From: an uncultured Clostridia bacterium
GTDB lineage: Bacteria; Bacillota; Clostridia; Peptostreptococcales; Anaerovoracaceae
Direction of reading: 5' to 3'
DNA: 5,806 nt
Assembly (NCBI GenBank): GCA_938045615.1
Contig: CALIBC010000194.1
Coordinates: 1 to 5,806, forward strand
The translations under genes were made by a program, and so were the position numbers. This document shows, in pieces, positions 1-5,583 of this stretch (position 1 is its first letter; each line of letters starts with the position of its first letter). The notes beneath the pieces were generated by a model. That model did no database searches and was not told the DNA's origin. It saw nothing but the letters and a program-made list of their open reading frames with translations.

Positions 1-1438
1 CGGTGTGCGTGTGGGTGTAGAAGACGGACGACTCCACGCTTTGCTGTTGCGTGGTTCCGTCGGCGCGCTCCACGTCTAAGCGGTGGGGATGGACACGGTA
101 GACGTTCAGCGAATGGAGCGAGTAGGCGCGTCGGCCATGGCGGCGGATCAGCTCGAGATCGTCGGAAAAGGCGTGGCGGGGCAGCGCGGCCGACTGGTGG
201 TTGGGATAAGTGCCGGCTACGGACTGCTGTGTGTCGTCCCATCGGAGGTCGGTGCGGAGCTTGTTGCGGAAGTACCACGTCGGGGTGTTGGCCGTCAGCG
301 TCACGTCGCCCGTGAACGCGTTGCGGCGGCTCACGGTGTGCTCGTCGGCCTCGGTGACGACGGTCGAATCATCTAAGAAGTATGTCTGGCGGCTCTCTAC
401 GTCCGACGTCAGGCGGTGGTCAGCGTAGGTCACCTGCGACGTCAGGTCATAATTCTTAGCCACGCCCCAGAGATTGTTCGAGGTCACGATGTGCGATCGG
501 TTGAAGCGGCTGCGGTCGCCGTCGATCTCGCGCAAGCGGTCAGGCGCCACGGTGATGTGTTCCGTTAGCAATGCCTCGTGATCGCCGGCGTCTAAGTAAG
601 CAGTGGCTTCGCGCGTCACGTCACGACCCGTGTTGTTCGACTTGAGCGTGTTTAGCGTCTGCGATTGCCGCTTGAAGCGCATCAGCGCCAACTCGGCATC
701 CCACAACAGGGGACTGCCGCCCACCGCGGCCCGGATCGAGCCCACCCAACGCGCCTTGGCGTCCTCCTTGAGGCGGATGTTGATGGCCGGGTTGTGCGAG
801 AAGGAGATGTTCTCGAGTGCCTTCACCGGCTGGTGATTCTCCATGACCTCCACACTGCCCACGTCCGCCGGATGGATGTTGTTCGTGGCGATGCCGTAGC
901 GTCCGCCGAGCATGTCTTTACCTTCGATGTAAAACTTGTTGATGGCGGTGCCGTTGTACTTAATGGCGCCGCTTTTTTCCACCTCGATGCCCGGCATTTT
1001 CTTGAGCACATCGGCCAGCGAACGGTCGCCGGCGGTGGCGAATCGGGCGACGATATAGGTGATCGTGTCGCCGCGTTCGTGGATGCTCGGCGCGCGGATG
1101 ACGACCTCCCGCAGCGCCGTGGCCTGCTCCTTCAGCGTGACGTCGTACGTCGTCCGGCCCGCCTCGATGGGGAGCGTGCGCGGGGCGTAGCCCATCATCG
1201 AGAAGTGCAGCACGCGGTCGGGCGCGTAGGCCGTGAGCGTCACCTCGAAGCGTCCCTCGGCCGACGTCTGCGCGAAGGCCAGCACCTTCTGCTCGCCGGC
1301 AGGCCGCACGGTGACGAGCACGCCCGCCATCGGTCGGCCCGTCGCCCCGTCCGTCACCCGCCCCGACAGCGTCACGCGCTGCGCGGAGGTGTGGAGGGTG
1401 ACAGCAGACAGGAGAATAAGTATCACAGTTCGTATCAT
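1..1438 (-). CDS. TonB-dependent receptor-like outer-membrane beta-barrel protein, N-terminal 479 codons (3' end beyond window)
   Basis: I translated this from an ATG at 1438 and it stays open to the left edge, so only the N-terminal part is present. Residues 1-20 form a signal peptide (MIRTVILILLSAVTLHTSAQ). Residues about 21-110 form a carboxypeptidase-regulatory-like beta-sandwich, recognisable by LSGRVTDGATGRPMAGVLV and GYAPRTLPIEAG. Residues about 115-230 form a plug-like domain (SLADVLKKMPGIEVEKSG, then NGTAINKFYIEGKDM, then PADVGSVEVMENHQPVKALE). From about 230 onward the sequence has the alternating pattern of barrel strands. The family sits in the outer membrane, and many members import ligands using TonB energy. 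In Bacteroidetes such proteins are often next to GLPGLI genes, as here. The start lies only 2 nt after the stop of the upstream fusion gene, which suggests translational coupling. It is clearly GC-rich, unlike its immediate neighbour. The ligand is unknown, and no cysteine occurs in the visible mature part. Confidence 0.9.
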   Translation of the reverse strand, partial: MIRTVILILLSAVTLHTSAQRVTLSGRVTDGATGRPMAGVLVTVRPAGEQKVLAFAQTSAEGRFEVTLTAYAPDRVLHFSMMGYAPRTLPIEAGRTTYDVTLKEQATALREVVIRAPSIHERGDTITYIVARFATAGDRSLADVLKKMPGIEVEKSGAIKYNGTAINKFYIEGKDMLGGRYGIATNNIHPADVGSVEVMENHQPVKALENISFSHNPAINIRLKEDAKARWVGSIRAAVGGSPLLWDAELALMRFKRQSQTLNTLKSNNTGRDVTREATAYLDAGDHEALLTEHITVAPDRLREIDGDRSRFNRSHIVTSNNLWGVAKNYDLTSQVTYADHRLTSDVESRQTYFLDDSTVVTEADEHTVSRRNAFTGDVTLTANTPTWYFRNKLRTDLRWDDTQQSVAGTYPNHQSAALPRHAFSDDLELIRRHGRRAYSLHSLNVYRVHPHRLDVERADGTTQQQSVESSVFYTHTHT

Positions 1439-1440
1439 GA

Positions 1441-3078
1441 TCAATTTGCTGATTGTTGGATAAAAGACCTGTCTATACATAAAATTGGAAGATCAGAGAT
1501 CGCATACTCTTTTGGAAGCGCTTTTCCATCTACCCAAATAGCGGGAACCTTGCTTATTTCCATTAGCTTATTCTCATGACATTGTATTGAAAAGTCAGCG
1601 ATTGTGTCCGATGAAATCTTGTCAATCGGATATTTTTTAGAGAACCATTGAGGAGATTGCCTACTAAACCAGTCGTTTATGATTTGCAGCTTAATACGAT
1701 CATCCATTTCTTTTCTACATAACTCCCATAGGTAAAGTTGCACTTGGTTCATTGGGTGGTACTCTTCCGTTTCAATGCCATCGAAACGAATTTGCCACAA
1801 AAAACGAGCTGGAAATTTCTTCATCATGCGTATGACTTCAGTTGCAACTTCCTTACAAGGAATACATTTAGGGTTCAACAATGTTGTGATAGTCATCGTA
1901 TCAGATCTAAGATTTCCTATGGTAATACTATGAGCTGAAAATTGTTTCATATGCTCACGCACATTGAATACGGTCATTAGGACAATAGGATTTCGTTTTA
2001 ATCGCATATTTTCCAATTTACTCACGAATACATCTTCTTCATCTTGTAATAATCTATGATAAACAGACGAAGTCAGAATCGCGAATATCAGAGAAGAAGA
2101 TAGTATTAATAGCGTTGGTAACACCTCTATTATGTGCAATATGTCCTTTTGGGGATAAATCAAGAACAGAAGAGCTTCCAACAAAATAAGGCCCATGACG
2201 CTTAAACATAGAGGACACCATCTTTTTACAATAAATTTTTGGTAGAAAACCGAAAACAGAACATAGGGGAGGCAGCATACCGACAAACAAAGAAGAGTGG
2301 GAAGGATGTCATTCTCCCGTTCTAATAGAAGGCTTAATACAAGTGTTGAAAGGCCTGCAACAAAATAGATAAAACCAGTATCAGATAATGGTATGGCGTT
2401 CAGTAGCTTTGATGCTTTAGAACGAAGAACTTCCCCACAATCGAATGACTTATAGAGATGGCAGAATTGATCAAATGGAGAATAGTATAGACTTACTTCA
2501 TAACGGATCAATTGCGATGTTATCCAAGTGCCCAAACCTTTTAGTAAGAACAGACTGATGGCAAAGAATGAGATCTCAGAAGGAGGGTGCTGTATGAATC
2601 TTGGAAGGATGGCAAATAGAACTGCTAATATGCACAAGCCGCATGGCGCAATATATTTAGTAGATTTACCTTCTCTCCTTTTACGATCTATCATTGAACC
2701 TCTATCTGATACAATCAGCACACCCGTCCATTGTGTGCAAAATTGTTCTTTCGTCTCATTTATCGTATGATACCCCGCGCTATAATCCACATATCTCACA
2801 TTTTCTTCTGTTGTCCGTGTGATTAGAACGAATCTTTCATCTTCGTCTGTTTTCAAATGAGCAATAACCGGTATCTCACTCTTTAGAAGGGCATTATAAT
2901 TTGCCTTATATCCATTTGTTTTTAATTCATAATGCAGACAGGTCTGTATTATGGATAACATAGAAGGAAAGGAAGGAGTCGATTGTAATATTAATTGCAA
3001 TTCCTTTTTACTTGGACGAATGTCGTAGCAGGCCAAAAATTCACAAATTAATGGCATGAGATAATTATCATTGCGCAT
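1441..3078 (-). CDS. C39-like / vitamin K epoxide reductase (VKOR) / thioredoxin-like membrane fusion protein
   Basis: A 545-residue membrane protein that should generate disulfide bonds. Residues 1-125 resemble the Bacteroidetes C39-like domain (PSFPSMLSII near 35-44, IPVIAHL 69-75, QFCTQWTGVLIV 112-123). The usual active-site DCG and the His of the GHFVV-type motif are absent (ERFVLI at 81-86), so it is probably not a peptidase. VKOR elements follow: loop cysteines C206 and C214 in FCHLYKSFDCGEVLRSKASK, then a WCPLC motif with C288 and C291. About six hydrophobic segments lie near 143-162, 169-190, 235-252, 258-280, 291-308 and 316-338. The C-terminal thioredoxin-like domain has CIPC (C405, C408) and a likely cis-proline at KVPAIWVDG (P512). 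In bacterial VKOR-Trx fusions electrons pass from substrate thiols through Trx and VKOR to quinone. All redox cysteines are intact. The gene is AT-rich between GC-rich neighbours, starts 7 nt after GLPGLI-2 and ends 2 nt before the receptor gene. Confidence 0.9.
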   Translation of the reverse strand: MRNDNYLMPLICEFLACYDIRPSKKELQLILQSTPSFPSMLSIIQTCLHYELKTNGYKANYNALLKSEIPVIAHLKTDEDERFVLITRTTEENVRYVDYSAGYHTINETKEQFCTQWTGVLIVSDRGSMIDRKRREGKSTKYIAPCGLCILAVLFAILPRFIQHPPSEISFFAISLFLLKGLGTWITSQLIRYEVSLYYSPFDQFCHLYKSFDCGEVLRSKASKLLNAIPLSDTGFIYFVAGLSTLVLSLLLERENDILPTLLCLSVCCLPYVLFSVFYQKFIVKRWCPLCLSVMGLILLEALLFLIYPQKDILHIIEVLPTLLILSSSLIFAILTSSVYHRLLQDEEDVFVSKLENMRLKRNPIVLMTVFNVREHMKQFSAHSITIGNLRSDTMTITTLLNPKCIPCKEVATEVIRMMKKFPARFLWQIRFDGIETEEYHPMNQVQLYLWELCRKEMDDRIKLQIINDWFSRQSPQWFSKKYPIDKISSDTIADFSIQCHENKLMEISKVPAIWVDGKALPKEYAISDLPILCIDRSFIQQSAN

Positions 3079-3085
3079 AGTTATA

Positions 3086-3922
3086 TTACTTATAATCCCT
3101 CTCTATCAAATCCCGATACACCGGTTTGTGATCCGTCGAGGTGGAGCCCGAGGCACCGAGTGCGCCGCCGTGGGTCTGGTCGAACATCTTCGCCCGGAGG
3201 AACGCGCGCCGGTCCGTCGTGCGATAGCGGCCTTTGCCGTCGGGCAAGGTGAACACGATCGGCTCGTCCTTCACCTGCTCCAGCCCGACGGTGGTGAAAG
3301 TGTATTGGTGCCCGTGGTCGTACGCTTCGAGGATGAGCCCGGGCAGTCCGCCGAGCTTCCACGGCCCGTCGCTGACGGGGATGTCAGGCGCGAACCACGC
3401 CGTCCAGCGCCGCCCGCGGAAGTCGCACGTGGCCTGCTGGCAGGTGTAACCCAAGACCTCCTTCGTGCTGTCGTTCAGCGTCCATGCCTGCCCGTTCAGC
3501 GTATCCACGTACGTCACTTTGTCCTCCCGCAGGTAGTCAGTCACGGTGAGGGCGCCCGCGGGATGGTTCTTGTACACGATGGTGGAGGTGCGGCCGTGCG
3601 GGAAGCTGTTGAGGAACTGCTCGCGGTTGCGGTGCTTGCGTAAGTCCGCCAGCGCACGATTGAACATCTCGCTCCACGCCTTTTGCCCCTCGGGCGTGCG
3701 ATGCAGCGAGTCGTTTTGGGCGGTGTAGTAGCTGTAACACTTCGACACGCGCGGTCCAACTTGCAACACCAGCAGGTCTTCATATACGGCCACGTCGAGC
3801 GTATCCTTCAGCTCCGTGGCGCGGTACATGCACTTCATGTGTGCCTGGTCGAGCGTCTTCTCTTGCGCCGTGGCGTGCACCGTCAGCGCGGCAAATAGCA
3901 GTAGGTAGAGGGGAGTTTTCAT
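3086..3922 (-). CDS. GLPGLI family protein 2 (secreted, unknown function)
   Basis: A 278-residue protein with a signal peptide (MKTPLYLLLFAALTVHATAQ) and the family's diagnostic motif GLPGLI at 192-197, within GPWKLGGLPGLILEAYD. The family (TIGR01200, first noted as a paralogous set in Porphyromonas gingivalis) is restricted to Bacteroidetes, often occurs in tandem, and has no established biochemical role. The protein should be periplasmic or surface-associated. C161 and C166 form a C-x4-C pair just before the core (YTCQQATC), and C31 and C62 are additional. The core from Q163 to D202 is identical over 40 residues to GLPGLI protein 1, while most of the rest is divergent. It is preceded by a REP-like hairpin and followed after 7 nt by the VKOR fusion gene, so it is probably co-transcribed with it. 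It may be a client of that oxidase (inference). The start is chosen because it opens directly onto a typical signal peptide. Confidence 0.92.
   Translation of the reverse strand: MKTPLYLLLFAALTVHATAQEKTLDQAHMKCMYRATELKDTLDVAVYEDLLVLQVGPRVSKCYSYYTAQNDSLHRTPEGQKAWSEMFNRALADLRKHRNREQFLNSFPHGRTSTIVYKNHPAGALTVTDYLREDKVTYVDTLNGQAWTLNDSTKEVLGYTCQQATCDFRGRRWTAWFAPDIPVSDGPWKLGGLPGLILEAYDHGHQYTFTTVGLEQVKDEPIVFTLPDGKGRYRTTDRRAFLRAKMFDQTHGGALGASGSTSTDHKPVYRDLIERDYK
3317..3443 (-). repeat. Near-identical 127-bp block shared with 4291-4417 (copy in GLPGLI-2)
   Basis: Hand alignment against 4291-4417 at a constant offset of 974 bp gives 6 mismatches in 127 positions. Five are synonymous and one changes Q to R next to the conserved Cys. 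The block encodes the GLPGLI core. Flanking parts of the two genes are far less alike. Confidence 0.9.
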
Positions 3923-3951
3923 ATGTCATTCAATTGTCAATGTTTAACGGT

Positions 3952-4000
3952 CAATGATTATCGGGTACACGAACGGGGTCGGTACCCGGCATAACCATTG
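3952..4000. repeat. REP-like imperfect inverted repeat between the two GLPGLI genes
   Basis: The left arm CAATGATTATCGGGTAC (3952-3968) pairs with the right arm GTACCCGGCATAACCATTG (3982-4000), with one mismatch, a 2-nt bulge and a 13-nt loop (3969-3981). The surrounding 86-bp gap is rich in CAATG/CATTG and ATAATTGAT motifs, some of which extend into the last codons of the upstream gene. No T-run follows on either strand, so it does not look like an intrinsic terminator. More plausible roles are an mRNA-stabilising or processing hairpin, or a dispersed intergenic repeat. Copy number in the genome is unknown. Confidence 0.7.
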
Positions 4001-4008
4001 ATAATTGA

Positions 4009-4881
4009 TCATTCATCATTGGCGCCATAATCTCGTTCGAGGAAGTCGTAGAGCAGGCGGTGGGGGCTGCGCTGCATGTAGGTTTTGCGGCGGCCGGAGC
4101 GGACGATCTCACGGATCAGATCGATCTCGTAGACGTCACCGTAGCCAGAGAGGTAGTCGCGCTGCGCGCGGAGAAAGGTCAGGCGATCGGTGGGCAGGAA
4201 GGGCGCGCCATCGAAGTTGTAGAGCGTCACGGGCGGCAGGTCGCGCTCCTGCCGGATGCGCGTGGCTGTGTAGTGGTAATCGTCGTTGCGGTCGTACGCC
4301 TCGAGGATGAGTCCGGGCAGTCCGCCGAGCTTCCACGGCCCGTCGCTGACGGGGATGTCGGGCGCGAACCACGCCGTCCAACGGCGCCCGCGGAAGTCGC
4401 ACGTGGCCTGCCGGCAGCGGTGGCCGAGGACGGTCCGGGTGGAGTCGGCGAGCGTCCACTGCTGCGTCGGTGCGTCCTCCTCGTAGCGGCAGCTGACGTA
4501 GAACCGGGCGCTCGTGACGGTCGATCGCCCCGCGGGGTAGCCTTTGTAGAGGTAGTCGTGCGTGGTCGGCACCTGCGGCATCTTCGCGTGATTGCCCGTG
4601 CGGAAGGCCTCGAGCGTGAGCTCCTCGGCCAGCGCGCGGCCGTCGGGGTCGCTCCAGAGCGAGTCGTTGTAGAAGGTGTGGCGGCTGAAGAACTGGCTCG
4701 CCGTGGCGCCGATGCGGAGGATCATGGAGTCTGTCTCCACGCCCGGGCGCCGCACCGTGTCGCGCTGCATCGAGTGGCGATAATGCACCTCCATCTTTGT
4801 CGCTCCAATTATTAGGTGATTCTGAGCAAATATTGTGGGCGAGTTACAAATAGAAAGACAAAAGAGAAAGGCGCCTTTCAT
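4009..4881 (-). CDS. GLPGLI family protein 1 (secreted, unknown function)
   Basis: From the chosen start this is a 290-residue protein with a signal peptide (MKGAFLFCLSICNSPTIFAQ) and the GLPGLI motif at 187-192 inside GPWKLGGLPGLILEAYD. The frame stays open to an ATG at 4929, adding 16 residues (MPMCCFFLFFRGGLVW). I prefer 4881 because it gives a normal charged n-region, hydrophobic core and AQ cleavage site. C156 and C161 repeat the C-x4-C pair of the paralogue (HRCRQATC), and there is another Cys in FYVSCRYEE. The 40 residues from the Q before ATCDF to EAYD are identical to GLPGLI-2. The family is Bacteroidetes-specific with no proven function. It is the first large gene of the operon, downstream of the double-glycine peptide gene and a terminator-like repeat. 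The last codons (GANDE) overlap the start of the repeat-rich gap. Confidence 0.9.
   Translation of the reverse strand: MKGAFLFCLSICNSPTIFAQNHLIIGATKMEVHYRHSMQRDTVRRPGVETDSMILRIGATASQFFSRHTFYNDSLWSDPDGRALAEELTLEAFRTGNHAKMPQVPTTHDYLYKGYPAGRSTVTSARFYVSCRYEEDAPTQQWTLADSTRTVLGHRCRQATCDFRGRRWTAWFAPDIPVSDGPWKLGGLPGLILEAYDRNDDYHYTATRIRQERDLPPVTLYNFDGAPFLPTDRLTFLRAQRDYLSGYGDVYEIDLIREIVRSGRRKTYMQRSPHRLLYDFLERDYGANDE
4291..4417 (-). repeat. Near-identical 127-bp block shared with 3317-3443 (copy in GLPGLI-1)
   Basis: This is the partner of the block at 3317-3443, with 121 of 127 positions identical. It encodes the same 40-residue core plus the preceding residue, where this copy has R in place of Q. The very low divergence against otherwise diverged genes suggests gene conversion or very strong constraint. 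Confidence 0.9.
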
Positions 4882-4952
4882 CCACACCAATCCGCCTCTA
4901 AAAAATAAGAAAAAACAACACATCGGCACTTCCTTGAATAAATAAAATGAGA

Positions 4953-5054
4953 TTAAAAAGGGTGTGCATTAATGGATAAAATGCAAGAACTAAAGCTGAA
5001 CATCAGAATAAATGTTTGTAGCTTTGATAAAAGCCATGCTTTTAATCTTTTCAT
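4953..5054 (-). CDS. Possible 33-residue signal-peptide-like or small membrane peptide
   Basis: I found this short ORF by reading the 218-nt gap between the peptide gene and GLPGLI-1. Its product begins MKRLKAWLLSKLQTF, continues with a hydrophobic stretch ILMFSFSSCILSI and ends NAHPF. That is a basic n-region, a hydrophobic core of about 14 residues and an Ala at a plausible cleavage position, as in a complete signal peptide or a single-span small membrane protein. It starts 45 nt after the stop of the peptide gene. It lies inside the terminator-like inverted repeat: its start codon falls in one arm and its last codons in the other. It could be a small immunity or accessory peptide, a remnant of a truncated secreted-protein gene, or chance. 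I do not recognise it. Confidence 0.35.
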   Translation of the reverse strand: MKRLKAWLLSKLQTFILMFSFSSCILSINAHPF

Positions 5055-5073
5055 TTTACATTAAGCACACCCT
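4955..5073 (-). terminator. Terminator-like long inverted repeat between peptide gene and GLPGLI-1
   Basis: Read on the minus strand, AGGGTGTGCTTAATGTAAAATG (5073-5052) pairs with CATTTTATCCATTAATGCACACCCT (4983-4959), with a 1-nt and a 2-nt bulge. It is followed at once by a run of five T (4959-4955) and then AATC. The GGGTGTGC/GCACACCC base next to the T-run resembles an intrinsic terminator, although the 68-nt loop is unusually long. A partial terminator here would give more transcript of the small peptide gene than of the downstream genes, a common arrangement for exported peptides. The same structure could instead be the inverted ends of a small inserted element. Confidence 0.45.
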
Positions 5074-5084
5074 CGACTGTTGGT

Positions 5085-5096
5085 TGATATAGCACC
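5085..5096. repeat. 12-bp direct repeat TGATATAGCACC, copy 1
   Basis: Identical to 5609-5620. This copy is 4 bp beyond the 3' end of the peptide gene, while the other is in the upstream leader region, so the pair brackets the peptide gene and most of its leader. The left copy also sits in a small hairpin (GTTGAT 5083-5088 with ATCAAC 5099-5104) that overlaps the peptide stop codon. Confidence 0.5.
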
Positions 5097-5099
5097 AAA

Positions 5100-5255
5100 T
5101 CAACTCATACAATGCCTCTCGTAGGAGTCAGCCCATTTGTCCCAATCTTCATCGGACCAATCTTTAGCGGTACTGGCTATTTCCTGCATTCTATCACAGA
5201 AATTAGACCCACCACCTAAGATTTCAGCCAGCTCTAAAAAACTCAATTTTTCCAT
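5100..5255 (-). CDS. Double-glycine leader peptide precursor, 51 aa (bacteriocin- or natural-product-like)
   Basis: This small gene begins at the ATG at 5255 and ends at TGA (5102-5100). Its N-terminus MEKLSFLELAEILGG matches the C39-processed leader consensus LSxxELxxIxGG at every fixed position (L4, S5, E8, L9, I12, G14, G15), so cleavage after G15 is predicted. The product would be 36 residues (G16-S51) with nine acidic and four Lys/Arg residues, three Trp (W33, W38, W41), a run DWSDEDWDKW, and only two cysteines, C20 and C49, near the two ends. That layout suits one disulfide closing a large ring. The precursor resembles the GG-Bacteroidales type of natural-product precursors in leader and size, but I do not recognise the mature sequence. 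Only A-rich sequence lies upstream of the ATG, as is common in Bacteroidetes. It is the first clear gene after the promoter. The VKOR-thioredoxin gene downstream fits a need for disulfide formation. No exporter or processing peptidase is in the window. Confidence 0.82.
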   Translation of the reverse strand: MEKLSFLELAEILGGGSNFCDRMQEIASTAKDWSDEDWDKWADSYERHCMS

Positions 5256-5320
5256 TAGTGAAGTTTTTTTGAGTTAGGTTCTACTCTATTCGCTTTTCGA
5301 TTCCGCGTCCATTTTTTCAT
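5255..5320 (-). CDS. Possible 21-codon upstream ORF overlapping the peptide start (TAATG)
   Basis: A short ORF from ATG at 5320 encodes a very basic peptide (MKKWTRNRKANRVEPNSKKL plus H). Its TAA stop shares one base with the ATG of the double-glycine peptide gene (TAATG), the usual geometry for translational coupling. There is no clear ribosome binding site and no recognisable homology, so it may be chance. If translated, it would couple peptide synthesis to translation of the long leader. Confidence 0.2.
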   Translation of the reverse strand: MKKWTRNRKANRVEPNSKKLH

Positions 5321-5583
5321 GCAGTTTCCCGACACAATTCATTTATTATGATAGGTCGGTTGGAAGTTGCTACACTGCCATATTCGTTACTATACTTCGC
5401 TTTCGGCAGACTCGTATTTTCGCTTGTCTCTATTCCTGTATACTAACGGTTCCTTAGGCCGTTGTGTTTGGGGTTAAACATTTTCGTCATAGACACGCTA
5501 TTCCATTGTTAATAGATAAGCACGCGTCTTTCATCAATGTTCGCTTCGATCTCCGCCTATATGAGACATCGATCTAAACGCAT

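Noticed and set aside
665..1579. 304-codon plus-strand ORF antisense to the receptor and the fusion gene
   Set aside because: It is a shadow frame of the GC-rich receptor gene: Arg/His/Val-rich with no domain, and it crosses the junction between two clear minus-strand genes.
3071..3643. 190-codon plus-strand ORF antisense to GLPGLI-2
   Set aside because: It is a shadow frame of the same kind, and its similarity to the 4060-4815 shadow only reflects the shared 127-bp block on the coding strand.
4060..4815. 251-codon plus-strand ORF antisense to GLPGLI-1
   Set aside because: It is a shadow in GC-rich DNA with low-complexity Val/Ala/Arg composition. The minus frame has a signal peptide and the GLPGLI motif.
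4882..4929. Upstream start for GLPGLI-1 at 4929 (16 extra residues)
   Set aside because: The extension would put a Cys/Phe-rich stretch in front of a complete signal peptide. The ATG at 4881 gives the conventional secreted form, though the longer form cannot be excluded.
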